In this document: positions 37,001-48,800 of the stretch, in pieces
How positions within the stretch are numbered: position 1 is the first letter of the stretch
Layout of the letters: every line of letters starts with the position of its first letter
Assembly: GCF_029227915.1 (NCBI RefSeq)
Contig: NC_079876.1
Span: 26,943,828-27,007,827 of the forward strand
Direction of reading: 5' to 3'
From: Hydractinia symbiolongicarpus
Taxonomy: Eukaryota; Cnidaria; Hydrozoa; Anthoathecata; Hydractiniidae
Length of the DNA: 64,000 bases
Made by a program: the position numbers and the translations under genes
Notes under the pieces: generated by a model
What the model was told of the DNA's origin: nothing
What the model saw: only the letters and a program-made list of their open reading frames with translations
The model's database searches: none

Positions 37001-40000
37001 TATCACAAAAGAACTAAACTGTTTTTTTCTTTATCATCACTATTTTGTGAATTGTATACTGTCATGTGAGGTTAAAAAGTCTTTTCAATTCCTTTCCTGT
37101 AAAAGAAGCCTCAGCCTGAAATTCATGCTGATTCATATAAACACTTTCTGAAAACCAGTTAAAATGAATAGAAAAAGTAGATAATTGGCTTGAGAAAATC
37201 TTTGTATCTAAATAATTGTATTATTAACAAAATATTTGCAGAAGTGATTAAAAAAATATATTTAGCATTCACATCTTCAAATCACCCAGTATCAATACAA
37301 AAATCTAAATATAAATTTCAAAGGCTGGAAAGTACAGTAACATTTTCTTTCTGTATTTAGGCACTTCCTGAAAAATTCACATTTAGCAAACACATCACGG
37401 ATAAATTTGATCCTGATTTTTTGAAAACACGACAAAAAGCATTGGATAAATTTATGTCTCGATTGGTTGATCATCCTGTGATGTCTTTTAATGAAAATCT
37501 AAAGACATTTTTAACTGCAAAAGCATGGGTAAGTGAGTCATAATTATAAAGTTAAACTTATTTAGAAAATGGTATGTGCAGATAGTATATGTAACATTCT
37601 ATTGGAACAGGAAATGTCAACCGCACGTAAAAAAGGACCAGGTGCAACCACGAAAGTTGGTGGAACTATGCGAAATACAGCAGCTCAATTCATGATGAAG
37701 AATCGCGATGAAGAATTTAACCAAATAGGCACTTACAACATTCAATTTCAAGCTAAGATGAAGAAATTTTCAACTATTGCTGACACTGTTGCACAGGAGA
37801 GATTTTGTAAGTTGTCATTTCCGTGTATCTATTTTCTATCTAACAAAACGACATAAGTAAAATTGCTGTATAGGACTTATGCCAATAATATCAGCACTTG
37901 CAAAAAAAATATTTTTAAATCTTAACTCGTTAGGAAGAAAAACATGTTGTTTTTTAAACTTTTCTCTTATTTTGTTTGTTTTGTAGCCCTGATTGTTTTT
38001 TAGGGAAGAACTTATTTCATTATCTTGCCTCTGGCAGAGCTAAATGCTTTTAAAACAATATGCCATATTTCCTCTATATACTGACTCTATTTGATCTATT
38101 TACCTTTCCTACAGGACTGCCTCATTTTTGCAATGATTAAACATTACATCAACGTAATATTTAGACAACCTCAGATTTCTTTGATATCATTTTACTTTTT
38201 AAGGTTTGTTAGTTTCGATGGACTTATATGAGACTCTCCTATTTATATAATCAGTGTTCTATGTACAAGCTTAGTGTGTGACGGTGGGCCTAATCAACTC
38301 CAAAGCTTCTGATTTTTCATTAACTCTCATTGCTCATTTGGTCTTCTCGGCTAATAAGTGCACGTCAGTTCTGCATGGCTAATAAATGCAGGTCAGTATC
38401 ACAGCCTTCCTGTTACGTCAGTGGTCTAAGGTGAAAGTAATTTGATGATGTGTTGTATATTTCAGACTTACTTGATGATTATGCAGAATACGGTTCAGGT
38501 TTTCGCTTATGGGCAAATTCTGAATCTCGTTTGGCTGACACATTAAGTGCAGTAGCTAACAGCTTGGACAAAAGCTCTGAAAGTCTGAAAAATATTGTAA
38601 GTGTATAAAATGTGTATAATGTATGTGTTCATTTACTGAATATCTTTCTAATTTTTATGTGTAATAATTTTCATGGAGTTAAAAATTTATTTTGCACATA
38701 ATAATTTAGAACAAAAGCAAATCTCATGGTATTGTTTGTGGAAAAAAAAGATTTAAGTTCGCGAATATAGCTTCAAGTATTGTGTAAAATGCGAAATAAA
38801 AATTACAAATGCGAACATGTTTGTTGAAATTGCAAAATTAAAGATTGCAAATTAATAACCTTTTAATTTGTTTATATCCTATATCTACACGAAATTTTAT
38901 GCTAAAATTAGAGAAAAATTGCAAACAAGTGAAATGCGAAAAAAAAATTGCGAATTTCTTGTCTAAAAATACAGAATTTTAGTTTGCAAATATGAAGCAA
39001 ATTTGGAATCAATAATTCTGAGTTTCTGCTATTTTTTCCTTCACTTTAAAAATTAATTTTTGTTATCTATCTTTTCTTTTTAGTTGCGCGTCCACGAGCA
39101 GAGAATATGTGAACCATTGCGAGAATACGCACTCTACTGTGAATCCGTAAAGGTATGTAATTTATTTTAATTTTTTATATGCATATCGATGTATCTTTTT
39201 TGTAGATACGTGGTGCTGCTGTGATTGCGGTACGAATAGCTGTCTATAAAATTCTTAGCTTAGTTTTTACAGAGTGCGATTTACCTCAATGCTTGTTCAA
39301 TCATATACACCATCATATATCACATACACTGAGATGTAAGACTTTTAACAACTCAGAATAAATTTACAAAGCAGAATTTGACCTTATTGTATTCAACACA
39401 TTTTGGCTCTCTCGTCAAAACTGATGTCTTTAAACCCCAGACCTATGAATTCCATCTTTCTATCGGCTGATCTGTCATGCTTGTTACTTTTCGTATTTTC
39501 TAGAAAATATTCTTGCATTTTAACACACTTTATATTGTTCATTTTCCCTGTGTTGTGTGGGTGATAGAATGATCATTTTAAAATTTGCTTTTTTACCTTT
39601 CACGTTTTAAATCTCAACTCAATCGATACCGGCGTTTTTTTTAATGAATCATGCTTTGTTGTTGCACGCTATACATTATGCCTACAAAATTTACTATATA
39701 ATACAATGTTAATTTTGCTATATACCGTGTTTAGTTCAATTATACATGTTGATCTCGAGAGGATTTTAGTTCAATACATCAGTATGTTAGCCAGAAATCT
39801 CTAATTTTTAACCATTGTTGCTCTAAAGAAGTTGGGTGTTGTGTGAATGTTTTGTTTTTACTGAATGCTTTTGTTAAATCGTGGCAAGGAGAGAAAAAAC
39901 GCAGTTTTTACGTTATGTATGAGAAGGCTGTATGTTTGAGCTGGCTAACACACTGAACATGTAATGTTACGCGAACGATGCATGCTAGCATTTTCCACGT

Positions 40001-43000
40001 TTTCTTGTTTGTTTCAAGCCCAGTTTTTTTGTTTTGTTTATTCTGCTGCATTTACTTTCGCAATTTTTTTCTCCCATCTTTGAATTTTCTTCGAAATGGC
40101 GATTGACTGGATTGGATTAGTTTCTTTTGTTGGTGTTGTCTTCCACGCCTTAAAAGATAATCTTTCATTGATAATCTCACAGGATTTCAGGATACCTCCT
40201 ATTTTTCATGAAAATTTCTAATTTTTATTATGGAGATGCAATATATACTAATATATGCCTCAAATTATTATAGAGTTTGCATTAATTATTAAGGAGTTGT
40301 GGGGATATCATAATGTTTTGTAAACCAAAATATTATGGAATACCTGTTTTGATCTGGGTGTTACTCTTTTTTTCTCTTTCAGCAGATAAGTATCATCCTG
40401 ATCTGGGTTGTCTGCTACAGTGACTATAGGCTTCTTAGATGTCCAAAGTTGATTCAGACCTTGTTGTTTGGCGCGAAGAATTTGCATTTCCCATTCTCTC
40501 TTTTTTTTCGCTCGTTCCTCCTCCTCACGCAATAACCTGTTACAAAAGTTGGAAATTTAACCTTTATAAATTATGATATAAAACAATCGATTTTACCTGC
40601 ACTGAACTGTTTACCATTTTTGGTGTAAAAAGCCCTGAAATCGTGTGCTCTCTGCGTGTACAAGTGCTCTTCACCATGGTGCGCATTTTAAAGTGCAGTG
40701 CCACCTCGCTGCATTTTCTGCAGGGTCCTACGACTAAATTCCGAATTTATTTATAGAACTAATTCTACTTAGCTAAGCTAAATTTTTGGCAATTTATTAG
40801 ATCATTTTGTAAAGTGATACCGCATTCAAAAATTAAATTCAAAGCGGGTGAGATATGCATAATGATTCGATAATGTTGCACTTTTCGAGAATTTTTCAGA
40901 GCTCGTCAGCTCAGGAAAAATACGTTCACCTCTCAAGGGAAACCTCGGAATTTTGGACATTATATTAAAGTTAGACTTCTTCAACATATTTAAAAACTAA
41001 AGTCTACTATTCTTCACTTATCATTTTCTGTAAATGGCTCTCATGTTCAGCTTATCACTTACTGTAGTTGCCTCTCGTGTTCAGCTTTTTCAGCAAGATA
41101 TCTCAAACGCTCTTCTTTTCTTTCTTGCAATTCTAATTCCCTGGCTCTTTTCCGTTGCCTCTCCTCCTCACCTTTCTTTTCCCACTTTGCAGCTATGGGG
41201 TGAATGTGCCATATTTTGCTACTGTTCGGTCCCTAAAACAAGACCCTTTTTAATAAGCTGCAAAATAAGGACATATGGGTTTTGGGCTTTCAAGATGTAA
41301 AGACGTCAAAGGCTTATTTAGTTGGTGTGTACTTAGATCGGCTTTATGTAAGGCCAAGACATTGGGGTGAGTTTACGCAGGTGTATTTAATAAGAAACTA
41401 TCAATATGATGAAATTAGGTTGGAACACAAACACATAACGCAGGAAGAATTTCCAATGTATTAATAGCGTACCTGTTTTTTGCTTTTCTCGTCAGCTCTT
41501 GTGTTACTATTCATCTTTTCTTCTTTGTTAACATCTTGTGATAGCAAACCTTTTCGTTCGTTCACGCTTCGCTTTCTTTGTCGTACCAACCTCTTTTTGG
41601 AAGCCTTCATTGGTTTAATTTCGTCGTGAAAGTACGGTTCGAATTCGTATGTTTTGATATCCGTTTCATGATCTATCAATCCGCCATTTTGGGTATTACC
41701 GCCATTTTGAGTTAGGGCGTTGTCGTTATGGTTGACATAATCTTGTTCGTCGTGGCTGTTCTCCCTATGGTTCACGTTTTTTCGATTAGAAGTGCTGTTA
41801 GAAGCAGCCTTTTTGCTATGTGAAGGACTTTCATAATGTCCGGAATCGTATGCCTTATTTTTTTGATTTGCCTTGCTTGTTCGGTTTCCCTCCCTTGTTC
41901 GACTTGCCTCGCTTGTGTGTGTGGGTGAAGTAAATACCTTAGGTATTCTTACACGATTCGGACTAGGTTTGCGTTGCGTTTTTTTAACCACATTGTGGTC
42001 TTCAGAATGTGTCCCGTAAAACGCGACAAGATCTTCTCTTGATCCAAACTTCTTTTTGTCCGTATCTTTTAAACCTCTGGCGGGAAGTTCTCTCGTCTCT
42101 TCTAGCTGTTCATCAGGCATCATAATAACCTCATAGCTAGGCTGTTCCACGAAGGAGTAATTGTAGTGTTTTCGCAGTTCTTCTTCTCTTTTTTTCAAAT
42201 CGTATATTTCTTGATTAATTTTATCTCGCACGTCCAACTGTTCATCAGGATCCTCTAGTTCTTCTCTGCTCAAATTTATAATGTCATATTCTGTTTTATA
42301 GTCATCGTTAGTCCGCAATTCCTTTTCTCTGATTTTTAATTCTTCCATCTCCCGGTATATTTTCTCGCGTATGTCAACATCTTGCTCAGGTCGTTCTTCC
42401 ACTTCTTCGAGATCGTTTATAAGAAGGAGATTCTCGTTGCTTAAAGTTCGACGCATTTGGTTGAGTTCTACCTCGCGTTCCTGTTGTTCTCTTATCTCCT
42501 GCTCGATCCTTACACTTGGATCAACAAAATGTCCCTGCTCCTTTTCGTCACTCTCCACCGCATCGATGTTATATTTATATATATCGGGATTTAAATGTTT
42601 AAGTTCGTACTCTCTCTCGCGTAGTTGTTGTATTTCTAGGGAGATCAAATCTCGAGGGTCATATTGTTCTCCATCGCTTTGCTCTTCTACGTCTTGTTCA
42701 TCTTCATCGTCGTGTTCAAAGCCATATTCTTGGTTCTTAGCATGCTGTTCAATCTCCCGTCGCTTTTCTTCGGCAATTTCGCGCATAATTTTTTCGCGCG
42801 TATCTTCCATATCCTGCTCCTCTTCTTCGGATTCAATGTTGTCATGTAACCGATACACATCTTCAACGGACCCTCGTTCAAATTTTAAAAGCTGTTCGCG
42901 ACGTAGATCCTCCTCAATGTCGTGTTGCACATCTTGTCGTTTGTCTAAAGAATATCGTCTTTCTTCATAATTGTCTTCATCCTCATCCTCATCTTCGTAT

Positions 43001-45873
43001 TCCTCTTCTTCTTCGCGAAAACTTCGGTGCCCAAGTTCTTTTCTGTATAACTCATCGTATTGTTCTACCTGTTGACCAAGCATTTGTTCCGTGCTTGAGT
43101 CAGACATTCGCCATTCCTCGGCCCCGTCACTTTCGTTGTTACTCTTCTCATAGCCACTATGGTTGCTGTTCATGTAAAGCTGACTATTTTGTTGGTCAGA
43201 CTCAAACACTTTTAGAATTTCCGCGTCCTCCTCATTGTCGCTTAAGTATATTAATGGTTCTTCTTTGTTTGGATTTGTTTTTGATAATCTCGATCTTCGT
43301 CTACCGTCAATTTCTTCATCTTCTGCTTCCTGGATTTCTTTTGTTTCGCGTTTTATTTTAACATATGCGCTATCTGAAAGCTCCCCATAGCTTTCTCGAT
43401 ATTTCTTTGTGTCTTGGTTATATAAATCTTCGAAGTTGTTCATAGCTGTGCTACCATTATGTTGAGCGATTACTTGCACTCTTCTGTTTCCCATTCTTGC
43501 TTCTAACTGTCTTTCGCGTTCTTTTAATTTTTCCAGTTCCTTTCGCGCTTCAATGATTTCCATATTATGTTGGCCCACCATTTTTAAAAAGGCATTTATA
43601 TAGCAACTCGTTAGTTGGTGCAAAATATCAGTTTTCTTTATTTGCGATGACGCACTTTTCTTTCTCTGTTCCAGCTATATACAGTTGCAGGTTTCTCTCA
43701 TCGAGCCTACTTCGAAAACATACAAAATGTTTGAAAAGCAAACTCAATAGAAATTTCAAAGCTAAAACGCTTTTTAAAAATACATGAGGATTTTAAGAAT
43801 AGTTCTATTCATTATTCTCGTTATTACTTCTCTCATCCAAGTGAATTCATTAAGTTTTAATTTTCTTTGTGTATAGTAAACTTTAAAGAGATTACTCTTT
43901 TACGTTTCTTTTATCTCTGATTCATCCTCCTTATGCCTTATATAACATTCATACTTGTGTCAGCTTCGGGTGCCGTTAAAAAATACAAACTTTTCAGCTA
44001 CATTTATTTTTTGGAATGTTTATTTAATAATCTTTATTTTATATCGAATACTAGCACTACCCTGAAATGCTATTCTTCTAAAATTATGAAAATTTTATAC
44101 ATTTTATACGCGTGTCATCTCTTTCCGCTAACATAAAGCTCAATGTTGGTGCATATAATAGAAAATTAATACCAAAATCCTTTAGTATGAAAGTTATTAA
44201 TAGTGTGTTTCTCAGTTTGTTTGTTTGTTTGCTAATATTTTATTGGTTTTTGTTGATGGTTCAATTTTAATATTATTTTTTATAAAAAGTGTACCATAAA
44301 CTCTGCGTTTTCATGCACTATTCCATTGACGTTTTATAGGTCGCTTTAAAACGTCGAGACCAAATTCAAATCGAGCACGAACTGTCTTCAGAAGAGCTGC
44401 AAAAGAGGAGAGCAGAGAAGGAAGAGGTATGTAAGCGGCCGCACCCCCTCTGCACAAATGAATTCACACGCAAGATTTTCAACATTGTTGACTTTAGATT
44501 TCAAAACAAACTCAGAGGAGTCACGTGGTTTTAAAAGGGATGAACATTGTAACATTGGCAATAACTTTCAACAATAAAACGTAGTTTGCTAATCTTTACA
44601 CTATCTGAAACTCATTGTGAGATTCTTTTCGCAATTACTCGTATCTTTACATTATTATAATAAACTCCATTAGATAAAAACCCGATTTTAAAACACCGAT
44701 AGGTTTAATTGCAATATCTTACATAGAAACCCGATTTTGCGTCACCCATATTTGGAATTATAATAAACTCCTCTAGATAGAAACCCGATTTTGCAACATC
44801 GATAAGTTGAAATTCCAAAAAACTTTTCTAGATTGAATCAACAGGTCAAGCCAAATCTTTGTCAACATTATTTGGTAAAGATCCTGAACAAGTTAAAGAG
44901 GAGAAACTGACAAAACTTAATGAACAGATCCGTGATGTATGATACTTTTTATATGTTGGAATTTGCTTAACATTTTCGTTGTTATTTTTATTCTTTTGAG
45001 GTGTAAACAAGGGTGAGTTCTAGCACTTTCTTTGATATGTCGTGCCTAGTGTTTTTCAGTTCTATAGTGGATGTGTATTCTTTATAAGACTAGTGGATGA
45101 GCCCTTATTGATGAAATTTTAATATTATTGACGTCAGTTTTCAAATTTGCGCATTACTTAGGAGTAAAGAAATGTCCTTTTAATAGCCGAATTTTGGCCT
45201 TTTTACTTACTTTCTGTCACAGATAATCTTCGAACATTAAGAGATTTTGGCGTTGCTGAAGACAACATGTTTTTATTCATGCAGTTTTTTATACATACGC
45301 ATACGTTGTGATCTAAATTATAGGTGTACTTTACCAGATAGTGAATTTCTTGATATGGTGTTAGTTTCTTTATCTCCTTTAGTTGCAGAGCGAGTCTGAG
45401 GCACTCTCAGATAAGCGTGCTACAGCCGATCAGGATTTTAGGGCTGACATGGAACGCTGGCAGAAGAACAAGAAAAGAGACATCAAAGCACTTCTGCTGG
45501 AGATTGCTGAAAGACATATCAAATTTTACGAAGCTGTAAGTTTAAAATGAAAAAAAATTGATTGAAGTGAAAGGTCACTTTGAATGGTTACTGAAGATTA
45601 CAGTAAAATGTTAAGATGTTAAGACATTCACAATGAATATAAGCGCAAAGATGGACCCTTTCGTTGTGTTATTTTTGATTCATAACTAACTCAATTTGAT
45701 TTTTTATCAGGGTTGTATATTTTAAACAATTGCCCTATCGCTCTTAATTTCTAGGGCTGCGTTTAAAATAGTATATTTTCTGTCTGACGGCAAATGTTTC
45801 CTTGCTCTTATAGAACGTTGCTGCATGGCAAACAGCTTTGGATGTGATTGGTCAGCCCAGCGGTGGAGAGTGA
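25023..45873 (+). CDS. SNX30: SNX7/SNX30-like sorting nexin (PX-BAR)
   Basis: Eleven exons encode about 489 residues: 25023-25214, 34975-35172, 35374-35484, 37361-37528, 37611-37806, 38466-38596, 39084-39152, 44340-44426, 44832-44936, 45383-45535, 45814-45873. Every junction is GT..AG and in phase. An acidic leader has two NPF motifs (6-8, 21-23). A PX domain spans about 106-223, with [20 protein letters not shown] at 144-150 and LPEKF. A SNX-BAR region follows to the C-terminus, containing [14 protein letters not shown] and a final AAWQTAL. This order and the motifs match SNX7 and SNX30, which pair with SNX4 in endosome-to-recycling and autophagy traffic; I cannot tell which paralogue. ATG 25023 is chosen because the upstream in-frame extension lacks ATG. 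Intron 1 (about 9.8 kb) carries transposons; intron 7 encloses an antisense gene. Confidence 0.9.
25681..26249. mobile_element. palindromic MITE-like element with GCCGATAAGCCGC inverted repeats
   Basis: The outer ends TAGGCTACG (25681-25689) and CGTAGCCTA (26241-26249) are inverted. Just inside lie GTGCCGATAAGCCGC (about 25782) and GCGGCTTATCGGCAC (about 26223), also inverted. Several CGGGCG/CGCCCG blocks follow the same symmetry on both sides of an AT-rich centre. There is no transposase, so it is non-autonomous. It sits in intron 1 of the SNX7/30-like gene, just before the LINE tail. Confidence 0.65.
26314..29900 (-). mobile_element. non-LTR retrotransposon (CR1/L2-like), antisense, with coding breaks
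   Basis: On the minus strand, from 29885 downwards, the order is as follows. First comes an N-terminal cysteine-rich finger (CNVC..C..C then WACPKC). An apurinic-type endonuclease has GITETR and the GDFN and SDH signatures (about 29390-28800). A reverse transcriptase includes the [13 protein letters not shown] block, [11 protein letters not shown] and FADDT (to about 27440). A C-terminal domain ends at 26596. The coding frame is broken by an in-frame TAG in the finger region (about 29804), a small deletion/frameshift near 29400 and a frameshift near 27645, so it is inactive. The 3' end is a (TTAC)n run at 26315-26330. Clade assignment (CR1/L2/jockey superclade) is from motif style only. It lies in intron 1 of the SNX7/30-like gene in opposite orientation. 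Confidence 0.88.
30179..30487 (-). CDS. hypothetical 102-residue protein in SNX7/30-like intron 1
   Basis: This is a single open frame with an ATG start (MSICGMELD..) and balanced, soluble-looking composition that is less AT-biased in amino-acid use than random frames nearby. No signal peptide or membrane segment is visible. A segment reading [12 protein letters not shown] slightly resembles the FYxRLGFE helix of GNAT acetyltransferases, but the rest of that fold is not evident. It may be an exon of a larger minus-strand gene, a retrotransposon-associated or captured fragment, or chance. It lies about 280 bases upstream of the LINE in the same orientation. Confidence 0.35.
   Translation of the reverse strand: MSICGMELDIENINFEEIKLPPNSKIYIAQNLNQFYQRLGFECRQLKRNKLIYSYKYQNEAFFIKFDKTDEKHKKITHVDQIVEWFPGFYQNELLNYGNTES
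30712..30955 (+). mobile_element. tRNA-derived SINE
   Basis: The head has an A-box-like TAGATTAGTGGTTATAG and a perfect B-box GGGTTCGATTCC. It is followed by a body (GGCAATTCAACATAGGCGAG to AGAGCATTAAATACTCT) shared with the two minus-strand copies at 49450-49752 and 51254-51534. The acceptor ends do not pair like a functional tRNA, so this is a SINE rather than a tRNA gene. A partial duplicate of the head start precedes it at about 30690. Confidence 0.8.
32024..32100. repeat. 28-bp tandem repeat, about 2.7 copies
   Basis: Units beginning ATTTGTTCATTCTTGGTG start at 32024 and 32052. A diverged partial unit starts at 32080. It is intronic. Confidence 0.7.
32744..32881. mobile_element. long palindrome (foldback MITE) of about 138 bp
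   Basis: The left arm contains TTATGTAATTTCAAAGAAAC, ACTTTTTT and AAAAATATATGAAGCTTTT. The right arm has the reverse: AAAAGCTTTGTATATTTTT then AAAGTGTTTCTTTGAAAATA. The arms are about 60 bases each with a short centre near GTAACAGCGTTAC. There is no coding capacity. Confidence 0.7.
33442..33645 (+). pseudogene. THAP zinc-finger domain relic
   Basis: One frame starting at ATG 33442 reads a THAP-like domain: an early AVGC block, then [21 protein letters not shown] and the diagnostic VCSKHF. The frame is interrupted by two stop codons (33451-33453 and 33478-33480), so it is decayed. THAP domains bind DNA and occur in P-element-type transposases and in host regulators. No downstream transposase was recognised. 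Confidence 0.45.
33566..33960 (-). pseudogene. decayed coding-like segment, minus strand
   Basis: The minus strand shows an open lysine-rich frame (33826-33566, with [16 protein letters not shown] and [17 protein letters not shown]). It is preceded in another frame by [13 protein letters not shown] and [17 protein letters not shown]. The switch of frame suggests an old frameshifted ORF, perhaps of a transposon. It overlaps the THAP relic on the other strand. No family was recognised. Confidence 0.25.
34433..34530. repeat. GAATAGACGCCC repeat block
   Basis: Several near-copies of AATA(A/G)ACGC(C/A)CCC(T)CG occur in about 100 bases, followed by a (CTTA)n run at about 34534-34550. It is an interspersed repeat fragment in intron 1 of the SNX7/30-like gene. 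Confidence 0.5.
36134..36634. repeat. 17-bp minisatellite, about 29 copies
   Basis: The unit is ACATTGTACYTCACACA with few variants, repeated almost without interruption. Because 17 is not a multiple of 3 and the unit has no stop in any plus frame, all three plus frames stay open. This gives apparent proteins of up to 209 residues that are not genes. It lies in intron 3 (35485-37360) of the SNX7/30-like gene. Confidence 0.95.
40037..40042 (-). terminator. AATAAA overlapping the stop codon of the nested gene
   Basis: On the minus strand the stop TAA (40040-40038) forms part of the hexamer AATAAA, so a poly(A) signal may overlap the end of the coding region. A cleavage site cannot be placed. 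Confidence 0.35.
40038..43623 (-). CDS. nested antisense gene: acidic coiled-coil protein with about 48-residue repeats
   Basis: Four minus-strand exons, 43623-41473, 41232-41063, 40536-40344 and 40148-40038, have GT..AG junctions in phase and give about 874 residues. It lies wholly inside intron 7 of the SNX7/30-like gene. An N-terminal [16 protein letters not shown] coiled coil is followed by long Glu/Asp-rich stretches. Five regularly spaced repeats then start near residues 272, 322, 368, 416 and 463. Each is of the form D-x-R-x-K-I-x-x-E-I-x-x-L-x-x-R-E-x-E-L after an acidic Gln/Glu spacer. A basic Ser/Asn-rich region and a C-terminal charged helix (exons 2-3) follow. The repeat style recalls the IExEIRxxxEREExLR segments of AKAP2/MISP-type cytoskeletal proteins, but this is only a resemblance and no domain is identified. 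The start could be the second ATG at 43581 (860 residues). Confidence 0.7.
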
Positions 45874-48800
45874 ACAATATGGAGAATTTATTATTTTTTT
45901 TTATATTAGAAATAATGACAAATTTTATACTTTCTTCGTAGAAAATTATTTTCACAAAACACCGAGTTTCCTTGTTGGTCGCAAATATTTTTTTAGCTAC
46001 CATGCACTTTTAGGCTTTTATTTGTCAGAAAATTTCGCGAAGATAAGCTTTCGCAGTTCCAAAGAAAAACCGTTAAGTTTTAACATTTTTGCGAATAATT
46101 AACAGTTAATGTTTACTTGTGATGATACGCGGATTTTTTTTTCGCGGTTTTGTAAAGAAATACCAAGCGAAACCGCAAGATATTCTTTCCACGAAACTTT
46201 CTGAGTCGTTTATTTGCTTTTTAATTTTCTCACAGAATTAAAATGGGAATTTCTTTATATATTTTGAGTAACTAAATTGATTCACAAACATATATTAGAT
46301 GTTCCTGCGTTGATTGGGACGTCTTAAGTTTTGTTCATGAATCTCCATTTTTTATGTGTTGACGTAAAACAACTTCGGTCCCAGGCCAACAAATATGCTA
46401 GGGACGGGGTCCCTTGCCATGGCCATGTGGGATCGAGATTGTAAATAAGAAATGTGTATTTTGCGGAATATGTTATTGTTTTATCACGTGCACCAACAGG
46501 ACGTCGGAATGTTGATCAACAAACATGTATGTTGTCCGTGCACGGCGCGGAAAAAACGTTAGTTATGTATTAATAAAAAAACTTTTGAAATTATTTATAA
46601 AAGCATCTTTTGTGGAGATATGTTGTGTTTTTTTTATGGAGGGTACAAATCTGTACCAATTATCCCTCCCCAAATATTTTCATCTTCATGTAGCAGTTGC
46701 ATGAAACATTGTAAACGACCTATAAAACAATGTAAAGGGAGCTAAAGACGGCAGCCTACCATTTCTTTGTGAGGATTTTACGAAATTATGCTAACAACAA
46801 ATTGGTGCCATGTGAAAGTAACAAAGATTAGTTTTTAACGCCATAATTTTCATGAATTTGGTTTTCGTAGAATTGGTCTTTTTGGCAGTCGATATATTTC
46901 ATCTGCAGGGTGTGACTAAAAATATCTAGAATGTGATTGGACGAAAAATGTCTCGAACGTGGACAAAAATATCGAATCTGATTGGACGATGAATACATCG
47001 AACGTTTTTGGTTAGAGTAAGTATCATTACACACGGATATTTTCGAAGTATTTTTTTTGTATCTTTTATTAGAAAGCTTTTTGAAGTCAGTTTTTTTTAC
47101 TTAGCTTTTTCCAGTGACAATTTATGCTAAAAGTCGATATTAAATATTCTTTAACATATCAGACTAGTAGATCGAACTGTGTGCGGTGGAAAATTTGTAG
47201 TAATTAGCAGAGGACATAAAAGCAAGGTTTCCTTGAGCAAATTTTAAAAATATCTCAGTATTATTGAACAGACACAGGAAAAGAAAAAATTAAAAGTACT
47301 TGTTTTCCAAACAAACGTTGATTTTAGCGGAAAAGTCATTCCTACCATTTTCGCGAATTGGGACGTCTAGGAATTTTCACGCAGAAACATTTTTGCGAAT
47401 ATAGATATAATATAACCACACAAAAAAGAAATATTCAAAATGTCAAGTGTCCATGCTTAGAGTAACATGTCTTGTTTTAAAGAATGAATTGTTGATTGGG
47501 GTTATTTTAATTTTAAAAAAAAAGTCATGGTCATCAATGAGCATGTTTTTCGTGCTTCGTTTCAAAACACTTTCTTCAAAATAATTTCGTTTAAATTATC
47601 CATTTATCGTATTGTTGTTGGAGTACCAAAATGAAAGCCATGTAGAAAATTTATGTTTTACTGAGATTAAGTTAAAAATTGTTTTTTGATTCGCTCAAAT
47701 CGATTTTCGTGTGCCCTGGAATATTTTGAGAATTATTATTTGTAAACTTGATTTAGCGCTTTGTCCTTTCCTGCGTAATTAGAAATAAAATGTGACTGAA
47801 TAAAATAATTTTAACTAAACTAATTTTTTTAAACATTGAACTCACTAATTTTGTAAATATTCGCGGGCCTAAAGACAGTTTACTTCGCGAAAATATTCAC
47901 GCTTTCTCTCCTTTATTTTGCGAAAGTAAAACTCGCTGGATATTTCAGTTTTTAGGGGACAATGACAGGGGTCAATGATACACACGGGATGCACGAGGTT
48001 AAAAAACTTTATCTTGGTCACACCCACCTTACAAAATTTTTGAATTCTTGAAATAATAAGTTTCTAGTGGGTAAAGCCATCCCATTAAATAAGATCAAAA
48101 GTGTAAGCTGAGCTCGGTCAGCTGCTAATGTTGTTCTGTTGCAAAATTTGCTTAACAAATCTGGGTGGAAGCTGGCTATATTAAGAATTTTTTATAATTA
48201 CTTAGTCGTCTTTATTTTGTAAGCCATACATGTGGCTAGCTAATAGTCAAAAGTGTAAAAAAATAAACAGTTTCCTGGGCCATAAACTCAAACAAACGAC
48301 AATGCAAATAATTTGTTGTGTGTTTAGTATGCACGAGGTTTAGGATTCCCTTCTTAGTACAACAACAATTTATTAAAGCAAAATAGATTTTTACCTTACT
48401 TTATTGAATAATTAATAATATATATAAGCCAATAAAATTAAGGCGAGTGAAGAAACAACGGGCCTGTGTTGTGTGCAGCACTTGTTTCTTAGGTCACACC
48501 TTTACCCAAATAACATCCTTTCTGTACATAAGATTCTCTGAATCATCAACCAGAGAGTAGGGACACCCAATCTAAAGACACTAATAGATAATATCTTTGG
48601 TTACAATTCCAGCGGTAAGCTATTGTCACTTGAAGACATTGTTAGAACTGTAAATGAAGTCAGAAGGCATTAATCTATACTCAATAATAGTTTAAAACCT
48701 TAGACAATGTTTCCATATGAGACCTCTCCACTAAATCCCAGCATAATTTTTCCTGTCATGAAAATTAAGACATTCATGAAATATACAAAGACTTTTCTAC

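Noticed and set aside
42371-42970. 199-residue serine-rich plus-strand ORF
   Set aside because: It is the complement of the Glu/Asp-rich repeats of the nested minus-strand gene; the serine and cysteine bias is a shadow of GAA/GAG-type codons.
43594-43602. TATATAAAT on the minus strand as a TATA box for the nested gene
   Set aside because: It lies between the first ATG (43623) and second ATG (43581), too close to either for a normal TATA-to-start distance; AT-rich chance is likely.
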